Notes: generated by a model not told the origin, from the sequence alone. A stretch of DNA of 64,000 nucleotides from Piscicola geometra (GCA_943735955.1 OX030955.1:4589835-4653834); one strand, 5' to 3'. Counted from the stretch's first letter, positions 56,201 through 64,000 are shown. Program-made: numbers and translations.

Positions 56201-58562
56201 ATAATTTTATATTTTATGTTACATAAATGGAAATCTTTATAAATGCACATTGAATAACCTGAACCCTTTTTAAGTTAATATAATAAGTTACATTTTGTAT
56301 AAAAGTTTTATAAATAAATTACGTTTTTCAAAAGGATAAAATTTAATTTTAAAGAAAAAAGATAATTACATTGTCTTATATGTAAGTTTTCAAAGATTAT
56401 AAATTAAAATTTTAAAGTCATCTGATCTTTTTGTTTCACTATCTAATTTTATGTTTTTTTAAAATAATAACAACAAAATTAGAACTAGAAATGAAATAGG
56501 GCAAATTGAATGCACTCGCCATCGTCATCGACACTGGAAAACCCATCGAACTTTTCATCTTTTGTATCTTTCTCGCAAAAGTAACCAGAAAAAGATTATC
56601 TCAATTGTCATTGTCATCATCAGTATCATTATCTATGAATACGGCAAAAGGTGGCAGTATCTAGACTTTCTTGACACATTGACTATCCAAGTCATGTTGA
56701 CCGCCTTCCAGGTTTTTAAAAGCAAAAAATTAAATTCTACGAGTGGAAGCTCAAAGCAATTAATTAAGTATTAATTTGACGACCTAGATACAATGTAAAA
56801 GATTTTTATAATGTTCTATGATTTACACGAAAGAATTTCTTGATAATAAGTAATTCAGGTGCAAAAACTCTTTTTTAGTTTATGAAACTAAATTAATTTT
56901 CTTGAAAAGTTAATTTAATAAAAATGCCTTTTATAATTAAAATATCATTAACCTAAAGTCTGTGAATTGAATTAGTGAATAGCAAATTAACTTTGATGTT
57001 CGAGTAAAATTAAACAAATTTTTAAATTATTCATACTGGACCAGAGGAATAACACCTTCAAACATACATAAACCCTTTTAGTCAGCATCATTCACTTTAC
57101 ATGCAGTAAAGCCGAAAAAAAGCAAAAACAACGGCACAAGATCCTTCTAAGATCTACACTGCAAGGCATGGGGCACGATAAACAAGACATTCACGAAAAT
57201 TCCAACAATGATACCTTCACCAGCATCGACACAGCTGTTAACCAACACTACCCAATGGCAAACGAGTCAGAAATCAAACCACTCATCAAACAAACGTTTT
57301 CCCATTCAAAAGAAATTTTGGTAAATTCTGCCTCCATGAACTCTTCTCGCTACTTCGACAGCCAGTACACCGCTTCCCATCCAGGTCGCAAAGAGAGCCA
57401 AAGCCATTGTGGCAAAAGAAACGCTCACTTGAAGAAAGGCAGATGCTGCGTGACAGACGAGAGGTCAAACGATAAAAAATGCTCGCAGCTTACTCAAAAT
57501 AATTTCACTCTGGCATGCGATCAATCTCCTTGGAACCATCAACAACCTGAACTCCGCAGCATTGACCACCAACTGCCCATCTCGACAATTTTGCCCAGCA
57601 AATGCGAAATATTTTGTAAAGAAAACTTTGACTGCTCAAAGATTCACGCTCTCAACACGCAATCTTCCAGTGTCTCCCGAACAACCAAGAATGTCAAATG
57701 GTCACTCACTTACGAAGACATCATCAACACCAACAGTTTCATAAGTTGCAACAACAAATCTTGTATCAACTGCAACTTCAATTGCAACAACGCCAACTAC
57801 TACAGCCGTTGCAGCCCTAACTGTTACAACAACCCAAATGATTTAATTTTTAATACATCACCTTATGCCGACAACATCAATAATTTCAGCGAGATGGCTT
57901 GCAGCGTTGTTGATTCTTCAAGAAAAAACCAAAAAAACACTTCAGAGACTTCTAGCAAAGACGTTTATGAAAGATTGAAAAACACTACAATCAATAAGAA
58001 AAATATTTTTTCCAACGTAAATTTAGATGAAAAACTTCACAAAAACAACACTATTCCTCTCCGCTTCATTAATTCGCCTCCTCCATGCGTTTTTCTAAAC
58101 GAGCAGCAAACTTGCTTCAGTCACATCAGCCCAAACAACATTACCCATTCGCCACCCTCTCCATTCACGTCATCGCCCAACAAACAATCTAACGAGACTT
58201 TGAGACTTTCGACTGAGATGACAGAATTAGTTAAAGGAAGATGTCTGAACGAAGGTGTGAAGAGAGACCATGGACAAAATGCCATTTCCAGTGGAATTGA
58301 TTACAGAAGTCTCAACAGAAACCACGTGGCTTTTGGGAAAGATAATTTCTCAAATAATGAAACCATTAACAATGATACAAACAACAACACTACCATCATT
58401 AATAAAAACACTTTAGCACTACAAGGTGCTAACAATGAAATTTATAACGATGACCCAACCAGCGATGTTAAAATTGTTACAAACCTTAATGTACTTGACG
58501 CTGTAAGCGCGCTGAAGGCGTCCACTGTTTCTTCCAATAAGACAATTCTAACTGACGTCTGA
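20157..58562 (+). CDS. SUEL-lectin / CUB-like type I transmembrane receptor, eight exons
   Basis: Coding exons are 20157-20238, 41181-41480, 41792-42377, 44357-44529, 47704-48258, 49839-49949, 56036-56117 and 57107-58562. They total 3345 bases, 1114 residues plus stop, and every junction keeps frame (phases 1,1,2,1,1,1,2). Residue order: signal peptide 1-25; SUEL galactose/rhamnose-binding lectin domain about 36-127; CUB-like region with conserved blocks at about 149-190 and 324-380, split by an Asn-rich insertion; Cys/Trp module with Cys384, 535, 547 and 561; stalk 566-602; one membrane helix 603-627; basic stop-transfer sequence, then a ~485-residue low-complexity tail. It should be a cell-surface glycoprotein with an N-terminal lectin head; the ligand is unknown. 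The lectin/CUB-like/transmembrane order is one I associate with arthropod proteins of unknown function. The exon 5/6 donor is the least certain junction. Confidence 0.88.
20944..22119 (+). pseudogene. LINE ORF part 1: APE-type endonuclease domain
   Basis: A 391-codon stretch with exonuclease-endonuclease-phosphatase motifs: SWNVRTM at 10-16, GDFNA at 158-162, SWRHPRS at 215-221 and KDHSL at 253-257. This domain nicks target DNA to prime reverse transcription. At residue 52 the sequence is LQGTR where the family has LQE(T/S)(R/K); the metal-binding Glu is replaced by Gly (GGA at 21097-21099), which should inactivate the nuclease. The stretch ends at a TGA in the same frame as the RT part, so this is a single nonsense change, not a natural stop. 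Confidence 0.88.
22120..23645 (+). pseudogene. LINE ORF part 2: reverse transcriptase domain with frameshift
   Basis: Continues the endonuclease frame from 22120. RT motifs counted from the Met codon at 22174: GKAPGDDGIP at 88-97, GFRSGRST at 184-191, FIDLTKAFD (motif A, 216-224), SGVKQGCVLAP (motif B, 273-283) and FADD (catalytic motif C, 337-340). All catalytic Asp residues are present. After the motif C region the frame shifts in an A7 run at 23286-23292 and continues in another frame with FTYLGS and YGSETW, the conserved thumb/connection blocks, until TGA at 23643-23645. Confidence 0.88.
23646..24110 (+). pseudogene. LINE ORF part 3: C-terminal domain and zinc-finger-like segment
   Basis: In the same frame as the preceding piece, WLGHVRRMEEGR and GRPQLRFKDVCKRDL are the typical C-terminal blocks of RTE-like LINE proteins; this frame ends at 23963. 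Beyond it, in another frame, DFTCRRCS marks a C2H2-like finger. A 50-bp tandem duplication (24011-24060 and 24061-24110) makes the finger sequence appear twice. Because 50 is not a multiple of three it also creates a frame break, with TGA directly after the first CRRCS. Confidence 0.75.
24011..24110 (+). repeat. 50-bp tandem duplication within the LINE
   Basis: Two adjacent 50-base copies differ at one base (GCAG against GCTG near the start). They span the finger-encoding GACTTCACCTGCCGCCGCTG. The near-identity indicates a recent event relative to the other LINE lesions. Confidence 0.92.
24244..33988 (+). other. Intron 1 of lectin-receptor gene, AT-rich part
   Basis: AT-rich intron with no supported gene. 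Simple repeats include (AAT)n at about 30226-30243 and a short GACT run at 30263-30275. A less AT-rich patch near 26040-26290 contains two copies of TTTCATCCTA but no clear structure. Confidence 0.55.
33989..34138 (+). repeat. 18-bp tandem repeat, about 8 copies
   Basis: The unit ATTTTGTTCTTATTTAAT is repeated head to tail about eight times plus a partial copy, with two single-base variants (GTTGTT and GTTCCT). It lies in intron 1. The unit length is a multiple of three, so an ORF crossing it shows a spurious ILFLFN peptide repeat. This is not evidence of coding. Confidence 0.95.
34139..41180 (+). other. Intron 1, 3' part
   Basis: AT-rich with no supported gene. A weak B-box-like CCTTCGAATCC near 35612 lacks a convincing A box. 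A less AT-rich patch at 38090-38420 has no recognisable coding signal. The intron ends TTTCGACAG at 41180. Confidence 0.5.
41181..41480 (+). CDS. Lectin-receptor exon 2: SUEL-type lectin domain
   Basis: One 300-base exon carries the whole SUEL (D-galactose/L-rhamnose-binding) domain, residues 28-127. It reads LGNYCDTETFKAEC, the hallmark YGRM at 60-63, C68, the GCQADVL block around C78, C90, SCEIRIPD at 95-102 and a closing C111 and YLEASYLC (C125). These nine cysteines and the YGR motif match the family, where YGR contacts the sugar. The usual C-terminal DPC sugar-binding motif is not apparent (ACNKELKTYL occupies that place), so carbohydrate specificity may differ. It starts after TTTCGACAG and ends AAA G|GTTTTA in phase 1. 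Confidence 0.93.
41481..41791 (+). other. Intron 2 (311 bp)
   Basis: Short AT-rich intron, donor GTTTTA, acceptor ACACACCAG. Nothing else is seen. Confidence 0.8.
41792..42377 (+). CDS. Lectin-receptor exon 3: CUB-like N-half plus Asn-rich insertion
   Basis: Residues 128-322 (plus part of 323). The conserved start has C136, SGFLASIV (148-155), C162, W169 and GLPSQRVNLTLYDF (173-186), a CUB-type core strand pattern with an N-glycosylation site at N180. From about residue 190 the sequence becomes low-complexity: Asn, His, Lys and Ser rich, with runs such as NNNKNNNKQGNN. The frame stays open, and C-ending codons (AAC, CAC) are used in an AT-rich genome, which supports real coding. It starts after CACCAG and ends AG|GTTTGC in phase 2, rebuilding an Arg codon with exon 4. 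Confidence 0.85.
42378..44356 (+). other. Intron 3
   Basis: About 2 kb of AT-rich sequence; no gene or repeat recognised. Acceptor ACGCACCAG. Confidence 0.7.
44357..44529 (+). CDS. Lectin-receptor exon 4: CUB-like C-half
   Basis: Residues 323-380. FTCVKYGSIEDG (324-335), DICGSHQR (340-347) and HVVRVWM followed by FVIGFE complete the CUB-like fold begun in exon 3, with C326 and C342 available to form a disulfide. Starts in phase 2 and ends GAA G|GTTTGG in phase 1; both phases fit the neighbours. Confidence 0.9.
44530..47703 (+). other. Intron 4
   Basis: About 3.2 kb, AT-rich. Short ORFs inside show no motif and have chance composition. Confidence 0.7.
47704..48258 (+). CDS. Lectin-receptor exon 5: Ser-rich spacer and Cys/Trp module
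   Basis: Residues 381-565. The beginning VLGCLDP (381-387) continues the CUB-like region into a small Cys/Trp module. That module is completed only near the exon end by VWGCHNDLARRAEVFC (532-547), W554 and C561. In between lie about 130 residues of Ser/Pro/Asn-rich sequence (for example SSSNSFSSFLPLTSSPPP). Starts after TTTACAAG in phase 1. The donor that preserves the downstream frame is GG|GTTCGT at 48259. A better consensus GTGAGT sits four bases later at 48263. Confidence 0.82.
48259..49838 (+). other. Intron 5
   Basis: About 1.6 kb of AT-rich sequence. I looked for an extra exon that would link the stronger donor at 48263 to exon 6 and found none convincing. Confidence 0.6.
49839..49949 (+). 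CDS. Lectin-receptor exon 6: juxtamembrane stalk
   Basis: Residues 566-602, starting after TTTTTACAG. It reads IAVPTESSETNLLF, then a charged segment ending KKYWSKNK immediately before the membrane helix. There are no cysteines. The donor A|GTAAGT is consensus. The phase is 1 at both ends, so skipping it would keep frame. Confidence 0.85.
49950..50719 (+). other. Intron 6, 5' part
   Basis: AT-rich; nothing recognised before the LINE remnant. Confidence 0.6.
50720..51671 (+). pseudogene. CR1/L2-type LINE 3' remnant
   Basis: Broken reading frames encode blocks typical of the C-terminal RT region of CR1/L2 LINEs: METWFLNNYLQLNTTKS, SRIDYFNSLLYNV, LQSILNKAARI, IKLQWLPIDFRISFKI and RAFRHAAPTTWNALLPALR. 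Several stops and a frameshift interrupt it. It ends GGGCGCTATACAAAAACG followed by ATTATTATTATT, the usual 3' signature and simple-repeat tail of this clade. It is 5' truncated and old, in intron 6, sense orientation. Confidence 0.85.
52135..52550 (+). pseudogene. LINE remnant, C-terminal RT-associated region
   Basis: LSILLYGRKNW (near 52170-52205) matches the LLYG.E.W block. Further on, GKYHRKFSRKSWMENVKKW and, close to its end, AATNRPNGR match the conserved 'GKR.RGRP.KSW..NVK.W ... AA.DR..WR' tail of RTE-like LINE proteins. The middle is eroded. It belongs to a different family from the LINE in intron 1, whose tail reads GRPQLRFKDVCKRDL. Confidence 0.65.
53297..53360 (+). mobile_element. 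Tiny 5'-truncated retroelement insertion with (GAT)n tail and target-site duplication
   Basis: A 42-bp insert at 53308-53349 (ACTTTCAGCTGCGCCCGCTC then about seven GAT units) is flanked by AAAACAATATA at 53297-53307 and again at 53350-53360. The GC-rich start in AT-rich surroundings, the 3' simple-repeat tail and the perfect 11-bp duplication are what target-primed reverse transcription leaves after extreme 5' truncation. The parent element is unknown. Confidence 0.75.
53361..54954 (+). other. Intron 6, middle part
   Basis: AT-rich; nothing recognised. Confidence 0.6.
54955..55045 (+). repeat. Degenerate GTGATGGTGA tandem repeat
   Basis: Two 26-bp units (54955-54980 and 54981-55006) differ at one base and read through TTTTTAGAGTGGTGATGGTGA. 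More diverged copies follow. GATGATGGT-like sequence also precedes it from about 54912. It lies in intron 6. Confidence 0.8.
55046..56035 (+). other. Intron 6, 3' part
   Basis: AT-rich; no gene recognised. Ends TTCTATCAG. Confidence 0.6.
56036..56117 (+). CDS. Lectin-receptor exon 7: transmembrane helix
   Basis: Residues 603-629. FFMVTGVGVFSFTILVVALL continuing to AYYAC is an uncharged ~25-residue helix, followed at once by Lys and, in exon 8, a run of Lys/Arg/Gln, giving the positive-inside stop-transfer signal of a type I protein. Starts after CTATCAG in phase 1 and ends TC|GTTAGT in phase 2. Confidence 0.92.
56118..57106 (+). other. Intron 7, with a possible alternative terminal exon
   Basis: Intron with acceptor TTACATGCAG. 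A less AT-rich stretch at about 56483-56774 is open in a frame compatible with exon 7 (after AAAATTAG) and ends in a stop. It encodes His/Arg then IISIVIVIISIII, partly from CATCATC-type simple sequence. The acceptor is poor, so I treat it as a weak candidate only. Confidence 0.4.
57107..58562 (+). CDS. Lectin-receptor exon 8: cytoplasmic tail and stop
   Basis: Residues 630-1114. It begins with a basic juxtamembrane stretch (KAEKKQKQRHKILLR). The rest is low-complexity, rich in Asn, Ser, Thr and His, with no folded domain I recognise. Visible motifs are a Cys cluster at 844, 849, 852, 856, 865 and 869 (CX4CX2CX3CX8CX3C), an ITIM-like LTYEDI around Tyr832, a YERL sorting-type motif at 917-920, and Pro/Ser patches such as NSPPPCVF and THSPPSPF. 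It ends ILTDV with TGA at 58560-58562. The long open frame with C-ending codons against 75% AT sequence strongly supports coding. Confidence 0.9.
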
Positions 58563-60004
58563 TGATTGCCACCTTTGTGATAAATTGCTGAAAATTATCT
58601 TCAAACTGCTCATTAAAAAGAAAGTTTAATAATATTGATTTTTTAAATTAATTGTTGAAAATTACGGTATCTGAATTTATTAGTTTAGTCTTAGTTCTCC
58701 ACAATTATCTTTAAATTTAGTCTATAATATTTTTGGACAGAAACTCTTACTATTGTATAAGCAAGCCAAAAACTTGATCAACACACATCAGACTAAGCAA
58801 TATTCAAATTTATTTCCCTACATCATTTACCCCATCACTCAAAAATCAATCAGCAACAGGTAAGATATTTTTATTGTAGTTTTAAGTTTTTTGTTTTAGT
58901 TGCGAAATTTTTATTATTATTTTTTCATTTTGGTTGTTGTTGATGTTGTGGGTTGTTTTATTGCTATTTTTTTGAGTAATCGGTTGTTGTAATTCCAAGA
59001 AAAGAACAAAAAAATTTTAATGAACAATCAATTTAGTAAAACTTTATTTAAGCGTGAAATCAAAGAACAATCATGTTGTCTTTGTTGTTCGTGCTGTTGA
59101 CTGCATTTGGACATGCAGTCTTAGAGATTGAATTGTTGCGCTGGAATATTTGAACTAACAAGTTTTTTAATATTTCAAAATTACATTTTATTATTGTACA
59201 ACAACTATCAGATTGACCAATATTGAAAAATGTTTTTTTTGCACTTGCTAAATATAGCTTTAAAATGACTTATTACTTCTTTTTTAGTCAAGCTGCTCAG
59301 TTTATTTTAATATTGCATGCTTGGCAAAACGCATTTTTTCCGTTTCGATTAAATATCTCTAAACTCATAACCCTTCAAAATAAATATCACATAGTAAATG
59401 AGAAGTTGAAATTTATAATAAACTTTCTAACGACATGGGCTGCCCATATTGTGAGACTTATAACAAAGAACTGAAGTGAAAATCGGCATTAATTGTATTG
59501 ATACAACGGTTAATCTTATCGAAACCTTTGTGGATTAAAATATTCAAAAATTTGAGTTTTCTGATATGCTTTAATTACGCCAAATCAACCCTTGTACCAA
59601 GATAGTACGGGAAAAACTACCTTTTTGTGAAAAGTAATAACTAAATTAATAAAATTCACGTTTTCAGTTAAGTTGAAATTCTAAATTGTTTCTTCATTTT
59701 TTTGTGTTACAGGATTTGCTTTTATTAAATATTAGCATAAGTTTGAAAAAACGACTTTCCTATTTTAAAGTTTTAAAATTTTAAAAAAAGGCATAGAAAG
59801 AAGATTAAAACAACGAACTAAGTTCTTTTAATAAAAAGTAAGATAAATGAAACAAATGTATAAGAAAAAAAATGTTTAGCATAATAAAATATATATTTCT
59901 ACAATTAAATCTACAATACATGTTTAGTCTAAAATAATGTCTAAATTTTCTATTGAAAGTACTAAAGTATTTTAAAAAATGACTTTATATTAATAAACTT
60001 GATG
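58563..60004 (+). other. 3' UTR and downstream intergenic
   Basis: ATTAAA at 58612-58617 is the first possible poly(A) signal; a canonical AATAAA occurs near 59379. A consensus donor CAG|GTAAGA near 58857 has no obvious partner. A GTT-rich stretch occurs at about 58930-58996. No further gene is seen. Confidence 0.4.
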
Positions 60005-60534
60005 AATAAAATAAATGTTTTTTTGAGAATTGCATGAACATTTTGAAAGTTTAAACTGCCGCCTTGGGAGCCATTGACCAGATGGAGTATAGGGCGAGGC
60101 AAAATGGGACAGTTTTACTGTAAATTAGTGAATAAAATATTTATAAATAAAGTTTGAAAAAACATTTAGAATATTTAAAACTTAAAAAAACTTGAAATAT
60201 TTTCAGTTGAAGTTTCTAAACCTCATTGAATGGCTTATAAAGGATTGACAATCATTTTATTGTCGAGGAGCTTTTATTTTGCAAAGTTATATTGAAGCAG
60301 AATAGTTTAATCTGGCTTTTATAAATGTTTAACTATGAAAGAATGTTTCTAAAAGTCAATAAAGTCTCCTCAAGTTAAGAAACAATCAAATGAAAGTAAA
60401 TGCACTAATTATGACCACCAAAAAGTTTGAACTATTCACTTGTTTTTTTGATAATTTATTTACATTTTAAGTAAAAAATAAATATATTAAATCAAATTAT
60501 TGTCTTTCAAAGGATTTCCAAACTTTATAAAGAC

Positions 60535-60592
60535 GACTCAGTCTAGACCGGTTTATCCAATGAACCGTCCTAGGCTGAATCGTCTGCTAATC
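60535..60592 (-). repeat. Palindromic family A, single arm
   Basis: Read as reverse complement it starts CAGACGATTCAGCCTAGGAC, matching the arms at 885-975 and 11834-12345. It sits inside direct-repeat copy 2 and is not seen at the matching place in copy 1, so it was probably gained after the duplication. Confidence 0.5.
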
Positions 60593-61244
60593 CAACAAAC
60601 ATGAGCTTTATCAGCACTCTCATGCATCAATTCTTCGTCTTTCTGAGTTCAAGCCGCACTTTATCGAACACACTTTTGATAAACATGAGTTATAAAATAA
60701 ACTTGACCGAGGATTGATGGAGAATAACGTTTTTAAATTTTAATTGAGCTACGAAGTTTCTGATATGAAATTAAAGTGCCACTTACTTTGAGAACGGTCT
60801 AAAATCTGCAAATATTTGAAAATCAACACAGCGACACTCAACATTTTTAGTTCAACCTTCGGATGAATTTAGGGTCCAAAAGGATTCTATGGTTTTTTTC
60901 AATCTAGGCTATCTAAATAAAAATGCAAATTAGGAAAATTATAAAATTTGATTCTGATGAAATAAAAAATAAACCTATGGACTTTTTGTGATGTTATGCA
61001 CTCAAAATTCAAATTTACACAGACAAGATAGGCAACAAGCAAGAGAAAAATCAAAAATAGAAAGTTGTGCAAGATCTCGTCAAAGTAATTGATGGATCGG
61101 ACCGGAATGTGACTACTGACAGTGTTTTTCACTTTGGTTTAATAAGCTCGTCAGCTTCTAGTGGGGAAACTCAATTTTTACACGTTATATGAAAGAAATA
61201 GCCCATGATCCTATTTTAATTTTTGGCAATATATAACACATCTG

Positions 61245-61612
61245 TGCATCATGGGCAGTGATTCTGGGAGGATCCTGGGCTCCAAACTTTTCCACTATTT
61301 GGTAGTGAGAAGGTCCGCCTTAATGTGGACCTCCAATTTTTTTAATAAAATGTTTTTTCAACTCTTGTTTTGATACGAGCATAATCGTCAACCATGGCAT
61401 AAAAGATAATGTTTATATAGTAATAAATTGTGAGTATGTGTAGTTATAGTGAAGCTGTCTAAAAATAAACTATTCTCTGCTTACTTGAATATTCGTATCA
61501 AAACAAAAACTTTTTTTAAAGTGGGAAAAAGGGGTCTAAACCCTTTCCAGGATTGACTATGCTAGGTAGGACTCCCCCAAGATTTTCAGCAGATCGCCGC
61601 CTCTGCTGTGCA
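61245..61612. mobile_element. Palindromic repeat family B, copy 2
   Basis: Matches 19345-19690: GCATAATCGTCAACCATGGC, GTAGTTATAGTGAAGCTG, TTCGTATCAAAACAAAA and CAGCAGATCGCCG. It carries the same inner inverted repeat (TTGTTTTGATACGAGCAT against ATTCGTATCAAAACAA). It lies within direct-repeat copy 2, with no counterpart noticed in copy 1. Confidence 0.55.
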
Positions 61613-63620
61613 CTAAACATTTCATAGTAATCAACAAAATATTATATTGTTTTAATGCACCATTGTATGTGTTAAAGAAAATGTTGGTGTCTAGACAGAC
61701 CCTACAGATCCCAAGTGTGATTACGTTAACTAAATTGAAACAAGAGTTCCTGAGTTTGCTTGCTGTTGTTAAAATAGAAGTTTATTTTTTGTATAAATGA
61801 CTGCAGTAAAGTTTAAATTTTTTAAACCCTCTTTTACGCAAGATTTTTATCTTTTCCCAACTTTTTTTTTCATACGGCACTGCTTCGAAAGTAAATTATT
61901 CAATTGATTTCTAAGCCTAGGAACCTAGTCATGCCACCAATACAGAAACAAAATAGATGGACATTTCATAATGTCTTCTAAATTATCGTTTTTTTCATTA
62001 TCCATAAAATACCATGTATAAGGCGCACATTTTGTCTTTTACTTTTAGTTTCAAAAGCTTTCCAAGGACTCAATGTTGTAGACTTTGCGATAATAAAATA
62101 GTTGAAAAATCCGTTTTGACTTGCCATTTTTTGTTAAAATTCTTTTATTCTTACTTCTTTAGCATTCAGAAAAACAGCTGTTTTTATTACATGGTGTTTT
62201 AAGGTAATATATGTTCACTTTAGCTTTTATTAATTTTAATATAATGCTTTTATTGAGTTTGTGAAAGTGCTTTCCAAAAAGTTTTACAAATGTTTCAGAA
62301 CGTAAAAACTGCAATCACAAAAATGCTATGAAATATTTTAAACAATTTGAGGAAAAAAAATTTAACAATGTGTTTTTCTTTTTAACTTATGTTTCAAATT
62401 TAATTTTTTGTTTAATCAGTCGGTATTATAAAAATTGCAAAGTTATTTATGAAAAATAAGAAACTAGTGTAAGGTTTTCATTTTGTTAAGAAGCCTGAAA
62501 AAGAAAAAAATGAGATCAAATGCATTATGCGCCTGATATTTATTTCATAAAAAACGAATGCTCAAAAAAATTTTTAAATGCCTACATTTGAAACATTTTT
62601 ATTCAATAAAATAAAAATAAGTTTCTGAAACATACTTAATATGACTTGATATGAAAACTTTTAACAATTATACGATTAAAAATATGTAAAAACGAATTTC
62701 AAAAACCAAACTAACTTAAATTCTTCCAACTATAGATTTTTATTCAAGTGCTAATTACAACATTCCAGCATCTAGTGGTACTACGAAGTACGGAACCCTT
62801 GACCTTGTAAAAAAACACTAACATCTATCCCTGCTAATAAATGTCAATTTGTCAATCTAATGGCCAGTATCATATTGACAGTAGGCAAACGGGTCTGTCG
62901 CGTGTGTCTGTTCATTTGTTGTCCAGCCTTCAATCATTGAAACCCCCTGGAATTTATAATATTGATTCTTGTGCATCGGGTGTGACAAAGATAATATGAG
63001 CATTACATAATTAAGCATTTTTAAGATAAATATATCAATAAAAAGTCAATAGAATTTATATTTATTAATTAAAAAACTAGTTTTTTGTTGACTTCTCGAG
63101 GTGTACACGCGTTTGAATTTAGTTATCTGTAATAAGTCACTAAAATCTACTAGTTCTTTTGATTGTTGGTGAAAAAATAAAGAAGTAGGCTCTTGGGAAG
63201 CAAGATGAATGAGAAAAAGGTAGGAGTGATTAATAGTGGTTTTATAGCCTTTAAGTCGGAGAAAAGTATGAATTTAGTGGTTAAAATACAAAGGAAATGA
63301 AATAATAAATAATAAAAATGTAAACAAAATTTTTGTTGTTGAAATATTTCGTTTTCTAAATCTGTCCCAAGTTTGAATACTCATCGATTCAATTGAATAG
63401 TTTTTTTTCTTCAAAATAATAAAATGTAAGTTTGTTAGAAAAGATTTGGTTTACCACAAATATAATAAATAAATGCTTTTCAATATTCAAACATAAAAGA
63501 ACATTCTAAATATTTAAATAGACAATAATCAAATATTCTGAGTTTAAATTACTTCTACATCGAGTCATTTACTTTAAGACAACAGGTTGAAAACTTCTCA
63601 AAGAATATACAATATAAAAT

Positions 63621-64000
63621 TATAAGAAAATGTAAATACTCTTTTGTACTTGGATATGCCTCAAGTTACAGTTTTACCGCTATATGAACTACATAATATA
63701 AAACTTGTTTTTTTCTTTTGAAAAAGTATGACACATGAAAATATTTTTGAATACTTAACAGAGTTAATAACTATTGAAAAACAAGATATGTAAGTGTTTC
63801 AAGTCATTTGAAACAAAGATAAAATCACTGGGAAAATAGGCAGAGCTTAACGAGAATATAAGAATGAAAATTCTCAATTAGCTTTAGGTTTTCTGTTATC
63901 TAGAATATAGGAAAAAATGATGTAAAAAATTCTAATAACTTGTGATTTAAATGATTTGATATTATTTAATTTTTAGCTTATAACATAATTAAAAAAAATA
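63621..64000. other. AT-rich intergenic, nothing recognised
   Basis: No homology to the sequence after copy 1 that I could follow, and no coding signal. Confidence 0.45.

Larger units (their letters stand above)
60005..63620 (+). repeat. Long dispersed direct repeat, copy 2
   Basis: Collinear with about 1250-4340, same orientation. Anchors include CTTGGGAGCCATTGACCAGA at 60065, GCACTAATTATGACCACC near 60402, ATGCATCAATTCTTC near 60623, GCCTGATATTTATTTCAT near 62530, CTAATAAATGTCAATTTGTC near 62832, and ATATTCTGAGTTTAAATTAC near 63532. It is longer than copy 1 mainly because it contains repeat family A and B fragments. No coding potential is apparent. Confidence 0.75.

Overview
The window is a piece of an AT-rich (roughly three quarters A+T, by eye) invertebrate animal genome. 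Introns run up to 21 kb, spliceosomal exon junctions keep frame across the gene, and several clades of decayed non-LTR retrotransposons are present. There is no bacterial-style gene packing. I cannot name the species. The main gene's SUEL lectin plus CUB-like architecture suggests a protostome, possibly an arthropod, but this rests on memory of the families.

Layout. (1) Positions 1-515 hold the last three exons of a plus-strand gene whose C-terminus is a RING-H2 finger; most of that gene lies left of the window. (2) Positions 516-20106 are intergenic. They contain one copy of a ~3 kb duplicated block (about 1250-4340), palindromic MITE-like repeats, tRNA-like SINEs and a degraded minus-strand LINE remnant. 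(3) Positions 20157-58562 hold one large plus-strand gene that I assembled from eight exons with compatible splice phases (3345 coding bases, 1114 residues). It encodes a signal peptide, an SUEL-type galactose/rhamnose-binding lectin domain, a CUB-like region split by an Asn-rich insertion, a Cys/Trp module preceded by a Ser-rich insertion, one transmembrane helix, and a ~485-residue low-complexity cytoplasmic tail with a Cys cluster and an ITIM-like tyrosine motif. Intron 1 (20.9 kb) contains a nearly complete but disabled RTE-type LINE starting about 40 bases after exon 1. Intron 6 contains a CR1/L2-like remnant, a second LINE 3' remnant and a 42-bp (GAT)n insertion with target-site duplications. 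(4) Positions 58563-64000 are intergenic and hold the second, diverged copy of the ~3 kb block (about 60005-63620) in the same orientation, carrying additional mobile-element fragments.

The two genes show no operon-like or functional link. The points most worth following up are the large lectin receptor, with its odd insertions and a tandem splice donor that could give a soluble form, and the long direct repeats that bracket the locus. All exon calls come from reading frame, splice consensus and phase; no transcript or database evidence was available.
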